A stretch of DNA of 64,000 nt from DATBLY01 sp963705545 (GCA_963705545.1 CAVPJX010000004.1:62001-126000), one strand, 5' to 3'. Positions 7,263-17,468 are shown, numbered from the stretch's first letter. The notes: generated by a model not told the origin, from the letters alone. Program-made: numbers and translations.

Positions 7263-9639
7263 TCAGTCGTCGGGCTGCAGCGCTTGCGGCCCGACCGGGC
7301 GCTCCGCCACCACGAACAGCCGCGCGAACGACCACACGATCGCCGCGATCCCGAACGCAGCGAGCCACACGATCGGCGGCGGAGCCTGCAGCGCGAAGAA
7401 CTCCTGGGTCGACCGGAAGCGTCATCGCCAGCAGGAAGAGCCCCGCCATCGCGCCGATCAACGTCAGTTTCCACGCGTTCAGGGGCGCGGCGACGATCGA
7501 GAGCACCAACAGTCCGATCCACGTCAGCACCATCACGGCCGCGGTCCGCGCCTCGAGCAGCGTCACGCCCGGCTCCTCGCGCACCACCGCGTACGCGATG
7601 AACACCGCGATGGCCGCGAGCGTGCCCGCGGGGATCGCGAACCGCATCACGCGTCCGACGAACCCCGGCCGGAAGCGATCGGTGTTCGGCGCGAGCGCCA
7701 GGAAGAACGACGGGATCCCGATCGTCAGCGCGCCGACGAGCGTGAGGTGGCGCGGCAGGAACGGGAACGCGAACCCCACGACCCCGACCGCGAGCGACAG
7801 CAGCATCGCGTAGACGGTCTTCGTCAGGTACAGCCCCGACGTGCGCTCGATGTTCCCGAGCACCCGCCGACCCTCCGCGACCACCGGCGGCAGCGCGTCG
7901 AAATCCGAGTCGAGCAGCACGAGCTGCGCGACGCCGCGCGTCGCCTCGGTGCCGGAGCCCATCGCGACCCCGATGTCCGCGTCCTTCAGCGCGAGCGCGT
8001 CGTTCACGCCGTCACCGGTCATCGCCACGACGTGACCCGCGCCCTGCAGCGCGCGGACCATCGCCCGCTTCTGCTCCGGCGTCACCCGCCCGAAGACCGA
8101 CCGCTCGTCGAGGACGGCGGCCAGGGCTCGGGGGTCGTCGGGGAGTTCCCGAGCGTCCATCGGGCGATCGGCTCCGTCGAGGCCCAGCCGGCCCGCGATC
8201 GCCGCGACCGTCCGCGGATCGTCGCCCGAGATCACCTTCACCCGGACCTCTTGGTCCGCGAAGTAGCGCAGGGTCTGCTCCGCGGACGGCCGGATCCGGT
8301 CGCCGAGGACGACGAGCGCGGCCGGTCGCAGGACCGCCGGCGGTCCGTCGGCGCTCACCGAGGTCGCGGGAGACCGGGCCACGAGCACGACGCGGTGCCC
8401 TTCCCGGGCGAGCTCCTCGGCTCGGCGCGCCACCTCAGGCATCCCGTCGACGCTCGCGAGCAACACGTCCGGCGCCCCCAACACCAGGGCGTCGCGGCCC
8501 TCGAACGCCGCCGCGCTCCACTTGCGCGCGGAGCTGAAGGGGACGGTCCCGATCGGCTCCCAACCGGGGGGCGCGCGGTCGAAGCGCTCCGCGATCGCAC
8601 GCATCGTCGAGTTCGGTGCCGGATCGCTCGCCGCGAGCGCCGCGAGCAGCTCGTCGGCGTCCGTCGAGCCGGCCACCGGCTCGACGGCCTCGACCTCGAG
8701 CTTCCCCTCCGTGAGGGTGCCCGTCTTGTCGATGCAGAGCGTGTCCACCCGGGCGAGGCCCTCCACCGCGGGGAGCTCCTTGACCAGGACCCGCCCGCGC
8801 GCCAGGCGCACGGCCGCGACGGCGAAGGCGAGGCTCGTGAGGAGCACGAGGCCCTCGGGCACCATCGCCACCGTGCCGGCGACGGCGCCGGCGATCGCCT
8901 CACGGGGATCGCGGCTGTTCCGGAGCTGGCTGATGAACAGCAGCGTCGCCGTCGGGATGATCGCCCACGTCACCCACGTGAGGATGCGGTTGATCCCGTC
9001 GATCAGCTCCGATCGCGTCACCGCGAACCGGCGAGCATCCTGCGCGAGCCGGACGGCGTAGGCATCCGGTCCGATGGCCGTGGCGTGGAACCGCCCCGTC
9101 CCGGCCGCGACGAACGACCCGGAGCGGACCTCCGCCCCGGCCGACTTCTCGATCGGGTCCGCCTCCCCGGTCAGCAGCGACTCGTCGATCTCGAGGCCCT
9201 CCGCGTCGACCACCTCGCCGTCGACCACGACCTGGAAACCCGGCTCGAGCATCAAGACGTCGTCGAGCACGACGTCGGTCACCGCGAGATCCGCCGGGGC
9301 GCCGTCCCGAAGCACCCGCGCGCGCGGAGCCGTCAAGAGCGTCAGCCGGTCGAGCGTGCGCTTCGCCCGCAGCTCCTGGACGATGCCGATCAACGCGTTC
9401 GCGATCAGCACGAAGCCGAACAGCGCGTCCTGGACCGGTCCAACGACGATGATGATCGCGAGCATCCCGCCGAGGAGCGCGTTGAACCGCGTGAAGACGT
9501 TCGCGCGGACGATCTGCGCGACCGACCGCGTCGAGGTCAGCTCGACCGTGTTCGTCTGGCCACGGGCGACACGCTCCGCGACCTCGGCGCTCGACAACCC
9601 ACGGGCGAGTGCACGATCCGCCTGCGCGGCCTCGACCAT
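7263..9639 (-). CDS. CtpE-like cation P-type ATPase (one frameshift)
   Basis: A P-type transport ATPase of ~791 residues, close in layout to mycobacterial CtpE (a calcium-related pump). Visible motifs are the actuator TGEADPIEKS, the membrane motif VPEGLVLLTSLAFAVA, the phosphorylation site CIDKTGTLTEG and the hinge MTGDGVNDALALKDADIGVA, then GIPSFFLALAPN. The ATG at 9639 (MVEAAQADRALARGLS) avoids overlap with cca. The frame breaks at ~7407: after MTLPVD an extra base must be skipped to continue as QEFFALQAPPPIVWLAAFGI and end at the TGA at 7263-7265. The last helix pair is therefore lost unless the base is a sequencing error. The ion is not predictable with certainty. Confidence 0.85.
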
Positions 9640-9680
9640 GCGCTGCAGCCTACCGGGCGCGGGCGAGGCGCCGGCACCGC

Positions 9681-11078
9681 TCAGCCGGGCACGACCCCCC
9701 GTTCGCGCGCCCACGCGTCGAGCAGCTCGCCGGCCTCGTCCTCATCGATGGGTCCCCGCTCCATCCGGACGTCCATCAGGTACGCATAGGCCTCCCCGAC
9801 GAGCGGGCCCGGGCCGATCCCGAGGCGCGCCATGATCTGGTTGCCGTCGAGGGCCGGGCGCATCGCGTCGAGGTTCTCCTGCTCGGCCAGGCGCGCGATG
9901 CGCTCCTCGAGCTCGTCCTGCAAGGTGGCCAGGCGCTTCGCCCTCGCCTCGTTCCGCGTGGTGCAGTCGGCACGCGTCAGCTGGTTCAGCTTGTCGAGCA
10001 GCGGACCCGCGTCGCGCACGTACCGCCGGACCGCCGAGTCGCTCCAGCCCTCGCCGTATCCGTGGAAGCGAAGGTGCATCTCGACGAGCGTGCGGACGTC
10101 GTCGATCGTCGCGTTCGGGTAGCGGAGCTCCTTCAGCCGCGCCTCGGCCATCCGCGCACCCACCACCTCGTGGTGGTGGAACTGGACCCCTTCGGGCGTG
10201 ATCTCGCGGGTCTTCGGCTTCCCGATGTCGTGCAACAGCGCCGCCAGACGAAGCCCGGGATCCGGCTCGCATCGTTCGATCACCGCGTACGTGTGTCGCA
10301 AGACGTCCTTGTGCCGGTGCACCGGGTCCTGCTCGAGACGCAACGCTGGCAGCTCGGGCAGGAAGAGATCGGCGAGCCCCGTCTCGACGAGCAGGTCGAG
10401 CCCCGCTCCCGGTCGTTCGCCCACGAGCAGCTTCAAGAGCTCCACGCCGATCCGCTCCGCCGAGACGATCGACAGGCGCTCGCGCATCCGCTCGATCGCC
10501 TCGACGACGCGCGGAGCGGGCGCGACCTCGAGCTGTGAGACGAACCGCGCGGCGCGGAGCATCCGCAGCGGATCGTCCGAGAACGCGACCTCCGGCTGGA
10601 GCGGTGTGTCGAGGGTCTTCGTGGCCAGATGCCGGACGCCGCCGAACGGATCGACGAAATCGCCGGCCGGGAGCGCGATCGCCATCGCGTTGATCGTGAA
10701 ATCCCGTCGCGAGAGATCCGTCTCGATGTCCTTCGCGAACGTCACGGCGGGCTTGCGATGCTCTGCGTCGTAGACCTCCTCGCGGAAGGTCGTGATCTCG
10801 AGACGTCGGTCCCCCTTCAGCGCGCCGACGGTCCCGAACCGGACGCCCACGAGGTAGCGGCGATCGGCCCAATCACGCAGGACGCGCGTCGTCTCGTGCG
10901 GGGCCGCGTCCGTCGCGAGATCGAAGTCCGCGTCGTCGGCCAGGCGCCCGAGCACGAGGTCGCGGACCACCCCCCCGACCAGGTACAGCTCGTGCCCGGC
11001 CGCGGCGAATCGCTCACCGAGCTCACGGGCGAGGGGGTCGACCTCCAGGACGGCGCCGTGGGGCGTCGGATCGGTCAT
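9681..11078 (-). CDS. cca: CCA-adding enzyme (tRNA nucleotidyltransferase)
   Basis: A 465-residue class II nucleotidyltransferase that builds or repairs the 3' CCA of tRNAs. Neither tRNA in this window has an encoded CCA, so such an enzyme is needed. The pol-beta head has LVGGVVRDLVLGR and DADFDLATDA with metal aspartates, then RRDFTINAMAI and the ERxxxE-type helix. A C-terminal HD domain (LAALLHDIGKPKTR) is present. It is the equivalent of mycobacterial pcnA, also divergent from the nudix-murJ series. The ATG at 11078 is preferred to an in-frame start 10 codons earlier because TATCCT lies 9 nt before it. Confidence 0.92.
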   Translation of the reverse strand: MTDPTPHGAVLEVDPLARELGERFAAAGHELYLVGGVVRDLVLGRLADDADFDLATDAAPHETTRVLRDWADRRYLVGVRFGTVGALKGDRRLEITTFREEVYDAEHRKPAVTFAKDIETDLSRRDFTINAMAIALPAGDFVDPFGGVRHLATKTLDTPLQPEVAFSDDPLRMLRAARFVSQLEVAPAPRVVEAIERMRERLSIVSAERIGVELLKLLVGERPGAGLDLLVETGLADLFLPELPALRLEQDPVHRHKDVLRHTYAVIERCEPDPGLRLAALLHDIGKPKTREITPEGVQFHHHEVVGARMAEARLKELRYPNATIDDVRTLVEMHLRFHGYGEGWSDSAVRRYVRDAGPLLDKLNQLTRADCTTRNEARAKRLATLQDELEERIARLAEQENLDAMRPALDGNQIMARLGIGPGPLVGEAYAYLMDVRMERGPIDEDEAGELLDAWARERGVVPG

Positions 11079-11121
11079 GGCCGGTCGAGGATACCCCGGC
11101 CGTCGCACCCGGCCGTCGGTG

Positions 11122-11127
11122 TACGGT
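11122..11127 (+). promoter_or_regulatory. -10 element of a leaderless promoter
   Basis: TACGGT ends 7 nt before the GTG at 11135, with no Shine-Dalgarno in between. This favours 11135 over the in-frame GTG at 11126, which overlaps the hexamer. Confidence 0.45.
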
Positions 11128-11134
11128 GCCCGTC

Positions 11135-11521
11135 GTGCCCACCTGGCTCGGGTTCGTCTGGACGCTCCCGAACACGCTGATCGGCCTGGTCCTGGGCCTG
11201 TTCACGTTCCAACGACCGCGACTCGCGCACGGCGTCGTGTTGTTCGATCGGACACCCAGGGGGCTCACGCGGCTGATGCCGCGGATGCACCGGATCGCGA
11301 TGACCGTGGGGTTCGTGGTCGTGTCGGCCCGGCCGGTCGAGGGCACGCTCCTACGGCACGAGCGCCACCACGTGCGGCAGTACTGCGCGTGGGGTCCGCT
11401 GTTCATCCCGGTCTACCTGCTGCTCGCGATCCCCTACGGGTACCGCCGCCACCCGATGGAGCTGGCGGCGCAGCGCGCGGCCGGCGAGGGGGCCGGGGGT
11501 GGGGGCGGCGGGGCCTGGTGA
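11135..11521 (+). CDS. Small membrane protein with HExxHxxQ-like motif, function unknown
   Basis: A 128-residue protein with two likely membrane segments, TWLGFVWTLPNTLIGLVLGL at the N-terminus and WGPLFIPVYLLLAIPYGY near residue 90. Between them is LLRHERHHVRQYCAWG, a histidine-rich stretch that recalls but does not match the HExxH zinc site of metallopeptidases. The tail is glycine-rich. I do not recognise a named family. It is divergent from cca and convergent with the PilT-like gene 13 nt downstream. Confidence 0.6.
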   Translation: MPTWLGFVWTLPNTLIGLVLGLFTFQRPRLAHGVVLFDRTPRGLTRLMPRMHRIAMTVGFVVVSARPVEGTLLRHERHHVRQYCAWGPLFIPVYLLLAIPYGYRRHPMELAAQRAAGEGAGGGGGGAW

Positions 11522-11534
11522 GCGACGGGATCGC

Positions 11535-12662
11535 CTAGCCGACCTGCCAGGTCGACATGCTGGGCGGATCCTCGAACTCGGGGATCGAGCCGCGGCGCTC
11601 GGTCGTCCCCATCAACATCAGGTCGAAGTCGTGCGGGTTCGTGGACGTCCGGCGGGCCTCGTCCTCGAGGACCAACCCCTCCTTCACGAGCTTCACGAGC
11701 GCTTGATCGAACGTCTGCATGCCGTAGTACTCGCCCTCGGCGATCACCTCACCGATCGAGTCGGTCTCCTCTGGGTCGACGATCCGGTCGAAGACCCGGC
11801 CCGTGTTGATCAGGACCTCGATCGCGGGGAGCCGGCCCTTCCCGTCGGCGCGCGTGACGAGGCGCTGCGAGACGATGCCGCGCAGCGACCCGGCGAACGA
11901 CGTGCGGACCTCCCGCTGCTGCTGCGGGGGGAACAGGTCCAGGATCCGGTTGATCGTCTCGACGCAGTCGATCGTGTGCAGCGTCGAGATCACGAGGTGT
12001 CCGGTCTCCGCCGCCTGGATCGCCGAGAGCGCCGACTCCGGGTCACGGATCTCGCCGATCGAGATCACGTCCGGATCCTGGCGGATCACGTGGCGGAGGG
12101 CGGCGGCGTAGGAGTCGGTGTCCAACCCGACCTCGCGCTGCTGGATGATCGAGAGCGCGTCGTCGTGAACGACCTCGATCGGGTCCTCGACGGTGACGAT
12201 GTGCGCCCGCCGCGTCGCGTTGATGTGTCCGATCATCGAGGCGATCGTGGTCGTCTTCCCGGTCCCCGTCGGTCCGGTGATCAGGACGAGGCCGCGAGGC
12301 GAATCGGCCAGATCGCGCATCACGGGCGGCAGCCGGAGCTCCTCGAAGGTCGGGACCTCGGAGCGCACCCGGCGGATCGCCAGGCCCACTACGCCCCGCT
12401 GCCGGAAGACGTTCACGCGGAACCGCCCGACCCCGGCCATCGTGTGCCCGAGGTCGGCCTCGGCGTGCTCGGTGAACTCCCGCTTCTTGTGCTCGGACAT
12501 CAGCTGTCCCGCGAAGCTCTCCGTGTCGGAGGCCGAGAGGGTGGGGAACTGGGTCGGCTGCAACGCCCCGTCCACGCGGATGAACGGCACGTTCCCGACC
12601 TTCAGGTGCAGGTCGCTCGCGCCCCGTTCGACGGCATACCGAAGGAGCTCCTGGATATCCAC
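11535..12662 (-). CDS. pilT: PilT-like twitching/secretion ATPase
   Basis: A 375-residue hexameric ATPase of the PilT/VirB11 superfamily; PilT disassembles type IV pili. The N-terminal domain reads IQELLRYAVERGASDLHLK. Walker A is GPTGTGKTTT, the Asp box is IVTVEDPIEVVHDD, Walker B is DPDVISIGEIRDPESA and the His box is TGHLVISTLHT. The C-terminal AIRNLIRE motif of classical PilT is not evident; the tail is extended. The start GTG at 12662 is where PilT homology begins; the open frame runs further upstream only antisense to the nudix gene. No other pilus genes are in the window. Confidence 0.88.
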   Translation of the reverse strand: MDIQELLRYAVERGASDLHLKVGNVPFIRVDGALQPTQFPTLSASDTESFAGQLMSEHKKREFTEHAEADLGHTMAGVGRFRVNVFRQRGVVGLAIRRVRSEVPTFEELRLPPVMRDLADSPRGLVLITGPTGTGKTTTIASMIGHINATRRAHIVTVEDPIEVVHDDALSIIQQREVGLDTDSYAAALRHVIRQDPDVISIGEIRDPESALSAIQAAETGHLVISTLHTIDCVETINRILDLFPPQQQREVRTSFAGSLRGIVSQRLVTRADGKGRLPAIEVLINTGRVFDRIVDPEETDSIGEVIAEGEYYGMQTFDQALVKLVKEGLVLEDEARRTSTNPHDFDLMLMGTTERRGSIPEFEDPPSMSTWQVG

Positions 12663-12715
12663 GGACTCTCTATCGGCAGCCCCCGGCGCCAGCCAAAGTC
12701 CCTCCCGAGGCCGCC

Positions 12716-12721
12716 TAGGAT
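12716..12721 (+). promoter_or_regulatory. -10 element of a leaderless promoter for the nudix gene
   Basis: TAGGAT is followed by 7 nt and then the ATG at 12729. There is no ribosome binding site. This promoter would drive the nudix-DUF6049-murJ series. Confidence 0.45.
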
Positions 12722-12728
12722 TACCCGC

Positions 12729-13343
12729 ATGACGAGCCCGGAACAGCCGGCGGAGCGCGCCGGCGCCCCCGGGGGGGATCCGGCGGGTCGCGCGACGCCC
12801 TCGCGCAGGCGCCGGCGACCCTCGAACGGCAGGCGCACCCCGGCCCAGATCGAGGGCCCGGTTCCCCCGACCAAGACCGAGGTCTCGGCCGGCGGCGTGG
12901 TGTATCGGCGGCGTGAGGGCCGCATCGAGGTGATCCTGGCTGCCCGGCGGACCCGCCGGGGCGACATCGCCTGGGGCCTGGCGAAGGGCGGGATCGAGCC
13001 CGACGAGACGATCGAGGACGCCGCGATCCGCGAGGTTCGGGAGGAGACCGGTCTCGAGGCCCGCATCGAACGCTCCCTCGGCGACACGCGCTACTTCTAC
13101 GTGTGGGAGGACGTCCGGATCCGAAAGACCGTCCACTTCTTCCTGATGAAGGCGACCGGCGTCGGCGACGTCAACGACCGCGACGACGAGATGGAGGATG
13201 TCCGGTGGTTCCCCCTCGAGCGAGCGCTGAAGCGAGCCGCGTACCGCGGCGAACGCGAGGTGCTCGGCCGCGCCGCGTCGGCGCTGCGAGGCCGACGGCG
13301 CTCAGCCTCGCGACGCCGTCGTGGCGGGGAACCCCCGAAGTGA
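12729..13343 (+). CDS. Nudix hydrolase (MutT4-like position)
   Basis: A 204-residue nudix hydrolase that cleaves a nucleoside diphosphate linked to some group. The nudix box is complete: GGIEPDETIEDAAIREV then REETGL. The first ~50 residues are basic and disordered (RRRRRPSNGRRTP), as is the last 20, which suggests nucleic-acid or ribosome contact. It occupies the place of mycobacterial mutT4 (Rv3908), divergent from cca and followed by the DUF6049 protein with a 4-nt GTGA overlap. The substrate is not predictable. Confidence 0.87.
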   Translation: MTSPEQPAERAGAPGGDPAGRATPSRRRRRPSNGRRTPAQIEGPVPPTKTEVSAGGVVYRRREGRIEVILAARRTRRGDIAWGLAKGGIEPDETIEDAAIREVREETGLEARIERSLGDTRYFYVWEDVRIRKTVHFFLMKATGVGDVNDRDDEMEDVRWFPLERALKRAAYRGEREVLGRAASALRGRRRSASRRRRGGEPPK

Positions 13344-15385
13344 ACTCAGGCTCGAGGATCCGGCGCGGGCTGGCGGCGGCGATCGCCGCGACGCTCACGC
13401 TGTTCGTCGGGATGGTCTGGGCGCCCCTCGCGACCGGGCAGGACCTCCCGGCAGCGCGCCTGGTCCTCCGCTCCCAGACCCCCTGGAACACGCTCGACGA
13501 TCCCGTCCTGCGCATCTCTGTGCTCGCCGAGAACTCTGGCTCGGAGCTGCTCTCCGATCTCGCCCTGGGGATCACGATCGGGGCGGCGATCCGATCCCGG
13601 AGCGCGTACGAAGCGTCCCTCACGGACGGTCCGGAGCTCCCGATCTACGCGAACACCTTCGCGCAGACCGGCGACCTCGAGCCCGGCGCCGAACGCCGAC
13701 TCAGCCTCGAGATCGACCTCTCCACCCTCGACGGCGTCAGCACGCTGGACTCGCTCGTGTACCCGATGCGGATCGATCTGCGCAGCGCGTCCGTCTCGCT
13801 CGCCTGGATCGACACGCCCGCCATCGTGCTCGTCCGGCTCCCCGAACGCCCCCTGCTCCTGTCGTGGTCGACGGAGATCACCGGTCCCATCGCCCTGGGC
13901 CCCGACGGGCGGATGTTCGACGCCGCCTTCGAGGCGTCGATCGCGCCCGGCGGCACGCTCGCGCAGCAGGTCGCTGCCCTCCAGGACGCGGCCCTGCCGG
14001 CACGCAGGCCCTTCGACCTGGTGATCGAGCCCGCGCTGCTCGATCAGCTGGCGCGGATGAGCGACGGCTACGTGCGGGCAGACGGCACCGTCGTCGCCGA
14101 AGACGACGACGGTGCCCGCAACGCGGCCGCCCTGCTCTCGGCGATCCGGCGCGTCAGCGCGCCGGATGGTCCCCTCGTCACGGCCCTGCCGTTCTCCGGC
14201 GCAACCGTCCCCTCGCTGATCGCGAGCGGACTGACGAACGACGCCTCGACGCAGCTCGACGTCGGCGAGCAGACCGTGACCACCCTCCTGGACGTCGAGC
14301 CGTCGCGCACGGTGGTCCGGCCGACCGACGGTGCCCTGAGCGGACCAACGCTCGAGGTGATGGTCGCGCGCGGCGCCGACGTGGTGCTCGCGAACGCCGA
14401 CGCGGTCGAACGGGTCCCCGCGCCGAACGGGCTCACCCCTCTGCCCACGACGACGCTCGAGGCGGGATCCCTCACGGTCGCGGCGATCCTCCCAGATCAA
14501 GCCACGCAGGCGGTGCTCGGCGCGGTGGCGTTCGACGGCGACCCCATCCGACGCGCGCAAGCGTTGCTGGGCGAGCTCGCGACGATCTGGCGGGAGGCGC
14601 CCGTCCCGGACCTGCCGCGCGGCGTGGCGGTCGCGCTCCCTGCAGGGGCGGAGCCGGGGTTCTGGGGACCGTTCATCCGCCGGCTCGTCCGCGCGCCGTT
14701 CCTCGGCGCGGTCACCGCCGACGAGTTCGTGAGTCTGGTGCCGCCCCCCGTGGACCCGGCCACCCTCGCCGTCCCCTCGACCGCTTCGTTCTCGCCCGGA
14801 TACGCGGACGCGATCAAGCGGGAACGCCGCGACGTCCGCGCCTACGCCTCGATGCTCCCCACCGGCGACCCCTCCCCCGCCCGGCTGTCCCGTGACCTGC
14901 TCTACGCCGAGGCGAGCGAGTACCTCGGCAACGAACTCACCGGCCGCGCTTGGATCGACCGCGTCAACCGGATCACCGAAGACGCGTTCGCGCGGGCCCG
15001 GCCGGACACGAGCCAGATCTTCACCTTCACCTCGCGGACCGGCTCGATCCCGATCCTGATGTCCGACCCGGGCGCCACGCCGCTCACGGTCGTGCTCCAG
15101 CTCCGCTCGGCGCAGTTCCGATTCCCCGACGGCGCCGAACAGACCGTCACGCTGACGGAACCGAACCAGGTCGTGAGCTTCACCGCCGCCGCCACGACGA
15201 GCGGCCGCAGCCAGATCCTCGTCGTCGTGCGCTCGCCGTCCGGTCGGAAGATCCAACAGCAGATCCTCGTCGTGCGGACCACGGCGGTCAGCCGCATCGC
15301 GTTGATCATCACGGTCGCCGCCGCGATCGTGCTGGCGGGCCTGTGGGCCAGGAGGTACGTCCGACGGCCGAAGACGACGACCTAG
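13340..15385 (+). CDS. DUF6049-type exported membrane protein
   Basis: A 681-residue protein with an N-terminal signal (RRGLAAAIAATLTLFVGMVW, cleavage after ATGQ-like sequence), a large extracytoplasmic region and a C-terminal helix (RIALIITVAAAIVLAGLWAR) followed by a basic tail RRYVRRPK-like. Gene order (nudix - this - murJ) equals mycobacterial Rv3908-Rv3909-mviN, where Rv3909 is DUF6049. No enzymatic motif is seen; a role with MurJ in envelope assembly is inferred from synteny. Its GTG overlaps the nudix stop, so the two are translationally coupled. Confidence 0.78.
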   Translation: MNSGSRIRRGLAAAIAATLTLFVGMVWAPLATGQDLPAARLVLRSQTPWNTLDDPVLRISVLAENSGSELLSDLALGITIGAAIRSRSAYEASLTDGPELPIYANTFAQTGDLEPGAERRLSLEIDLSTLDGVSTLDSLVYPMRIDLRSASVSLAWIDTPAIVLVRLPERPLLLSWSTEITGPIALGPDGRMFDAAFEASIAPGGTLAQQVAALQDAALPARRPFDLVIEPALLDQLARMSDGYVRADGTVVAEDDDGARNAAALLSAIRRVSAPDGPLVTALPFSGATVPSLIASGLTNDASTQLDVGEQTVTTLLDVEPSRTVVRPTDGALSGPTLEVMVARGADVVLANADAVERVPAPNGLTPLPTTTLEAGSLTVAAILPDQATQAVLGAVAFDGDPIRRAQALLGELATIWREAPVPDLPRGVAVALPAGAEPGFWGPFIRRLVRAPFLGAVTADEFVSLVPPPVDPATLAVPSTASFSPGYADAIKRERRDVRAYASMLPTGDPSPARLSRDLLYAEASEYLGNELTGRAWIDRVNRITEDAFARARPDTSQIFTFTSRTGSIPILMSDPGATPLTVVLQLRSAQFRFPDGAEQTVTLTEPNQVVSFTAAATTSGRSQILVVVRSPSGRKIQQQILVVRTTAVSRIALIITVAAAIVLAGLWARRYVRRPKTTT

Positions 15386-15414
15386 CCGCCACTCCTCCAC
15401 GCGACGAGACGGAG

Positions 15415-17052
15415 GTGATCGAGCTGCCGGCCGAGGATCGCCGGGAAGCCTACGTACGGAACACGGCCGTGATGAGCGTCGGCACGGCGCTCTCGCGCCT
15501 GACGGGGTTCCTCCGCCTCTCGGCCCAGACCGCCGCGCTCGGCGTCACGATCAGCGCCCTCGGGAACACGTACGCCACCGCCAACACCACCCCGAACATC
15601 GTCTACGAGCTCGTCCTCGGCGGGATCCTCACCTCGGTGTTCGTCCCCGTGTTCGTCGACTGGCGTCGGCGGCACGGGCGCGAGGAGGCGTGGGAGGTCG
15701 GCGACCGGGTGCTGACGCTCGCGCTCGTCGTGCTCTCGATCGTTGCCGTGATCGGGGCCGTGTTCGCACCCCAGATCATCCGCCTCTACCTGTCGGCGTC
15801 GGACGCCCCCGACAAGGAGGCGCAGATCGCGCTCGGCGCCTACTTCCTGCGGTGGTTCATGCCCCAGATCGTCTTCTACGGGATCGGAGCGGTCGCGACC
15901 GGCCTGCTCAACTCCGAACGCCGGTTCGCCGTCCCGATGTTCGCCCCGATCCTCAACAACCTCGTCGTGATCGCGACGTTCGCGATCTACGCGTGGTCGT
16001 TGCACGGCGCCCCGCCGTCGGTCGACGAGATCACGAACACCCAGCGGTTGGTGCTCGCCGCGGGGACCACGCTCGGCGTCGTGGCGATGACCCTCGCGCT
16101 GTGGCCTTCGCTGCGGCGGCTCGGCTTCCGCTGGCGCCTGCGCTTCGACTGGAACCACGCCGCCGTGCGGCGCCTGGGACGGCTCGCGGGATGGGTGGTC
16201 GTCTACGTGATCGCGAACCAGGTCGCATACGTGATCATCATCGTGCTGAACGGTCGCTTCGACGCCGGGTACCAGATCTATTCCACGGCGTTCATCCTCT
16301 TCTCGCTCCCGCACGCGATCTTCGTGGTGTCGATCTTCACGGCGCTGCTCCCCGGCATGGCCGACCGCTGGACCGCCGCCGACATGGGGGGCGTGCGGAC
16401 GCTCTTCTCGCGCGGCATGCGGGACACCGTCGTCATCATCGTGCCGGCGTCGCTCGGGTACGTGGCGCTCGCCGTGCCGATCGTCCGGATGTTGCTCGAG
16501 CACGGTCAGGCGCTTCCGGCCGACGCGGAGCAGATCGCGCGGACGCTACAGGCCTTCGCCCTGGGCCTGCCGTTCTTCTCGACGTTCCAGCTCCTGACGC
16601 GCACGTTCTACGCGGTACAGGACACGCGGACGCCGGCGCTCGTGAACGCGGCGGCGGCCGCCGTCAACATCGGGGCCGACCTGGTGATGATCCAGGTGTT
16701 CGACCTCACCGTTCCGGGCCTCGCGCTCGGTCACGCGATCTCGTACGCCTTCGCGACGTTCGTCTGCGTGGCGCTGCTCCGGCGGCGTCTGGTGACGCTC
16801 GACGGTCGGCGGATCGCGTGGACCGTGCTGAAGGTGCTGCCGGCGGGCCTCCTCTCCGCCGGAGCGGCCGCCGTGGCCGCCTGGGGGGTGCGCGAGGTCG
16901 GTGGCGATCCCGACGCGTTCGTGGTCCAGGTCGGCGAGGTGGCCGCGGGGGTCGTCGCGGGGGTCCTGGTGTTCGTGGGATGCGCCCTTATGTTGGGCAT
17001 CGCGGAGGTCGATGAGGTGAAGGACGCGGTACGCAGGAGGTTCCGCGGATGA
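15415..17052 (+). CDS. murJ: Lipid II flippase MurJ
   Basis: A ~545-residue polytopic MOP-superfamily protein with about 14 helices; it moves lipid II across the membrane for peptidoglycan synthesis. Diagnostic segments include GTALSRLTGFLRLSAQTAALG at the start, NTTPNIVYELVLGGILTSVF, GLLNSERRFAVPMFAPILNN and RTFYAVQDTRTPALVNAAAA. The start is uncertain: the GTG at 15415 is the only standard start near the DUF6049 stop, though GGAG abuts it directly. The stop overlaps the next ATG (ATGA). Confidence 0.9.
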   Translation: MIELPAEDRREAYVRNTAVMSVGTALSRLTGFLRLSAQTAALGVTISALGNTYATANTTPNIVYELVLGGILTSVFVPVFVDWRRRHGREEAWEVGDRVLTLALVVLSIVAVIGAVFAPQIIRLYLSASDAPDKEAQIALGAYFLRWFMPQIVFYGIGAVATGLLNSERRFAVPMFAPILNNLVVIATFAIYAWSLHGAPPSVDEITNTQRLVLAAGTTLGVVAMTLALWPSLRRLGFRWRLRFDWNHAAVRRLGRLAGWVVVYVIANQVAYVIIIVLNGRFDAGYQIYSTAFILFSLPHAIFVVSIFTALLPGMADRWTAADMGGVRTLFSRGMRDTVVIIVPASLGYVALAVPIVRMLLEHGQALPADAEQIARTLQAFALGLPFFSTFQLLTRTFYAVQDTRTPALVNAAAAAVNIGADLVMIQVFDLTVPGLALGHAISYAFATFVCVALLRRRLVTLDGRRIAWTVLKVLPAGLLSAGAAAVAAWGVREVGGDPDAFVVQVGEVAAGVVAGVLVFVGCALMLGIAEVDEVKDAVRRRFRG

Positions 17053-17468
17053 TCGGTCTGGTGAGGCTCCGCCGCGAGGAAGCCGGCATCGTCGGCAAGC
17101 TCATCGTGGGCTGGCTCGTCGCGATCGTGATCGTCGGGGTCCTCACGCTCGACGTCGTCTCGGTCATGTTCACGAAGTTCAAGCTCGCGGATGCCGCGAG
17201 CGCGCTCGCGACCGTCGCGGCCACGGACTACAAGGGCTCCCACGACACCCGCGACGCCTGCCAGGCCGCGTCGGCCGCCCTCGCCCAGGAGGACGCGGAG
17301 GCCCGGTTCACGAAACAAGGCTGCGTCGTGAACATCCAGACGGGAGAGGCCACGATCACGCTCCGCAAGCAGGCCAGCACCTTGGTCGCGGCGCGCTTCG
17401 GCTTCTCGAAGCACTACGCGCGCGTGATCGCTTCCGCGACCGAGGGACCGGCTACGCTCTCCGACTGA
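17049..17468 (+). CDS. Single-helix exported protein, TadE-like or unknown
   Basis: A 139-residue protein with a short basic start, one helix (VGKLIVGWLVAIVIVGVLTLDVVS, residues ~15-38) and an extracytoplasmic domain with two cysteines (DACQAAS and KQGCVVN). A helix ending near aspartate followed by an alpha-helical region recalls TadE-like pseudopilins, but the match is weak. It is coupled to murJ by a 4-nt overlap and precedes sigM. No function is assigned. Confidence 0.6.
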   Translation: MIGLVRLRREEAGIVGKLIVGWLVAIVIVGVLTLDVVSVMFTKFKLADAASALATVAATDYKGSHDTRDACQAASAALAQEDAEARFTKQGCVVNIQTGEATITLRKQASTLVAARFGFSKHYARVIASATEGPATLSD

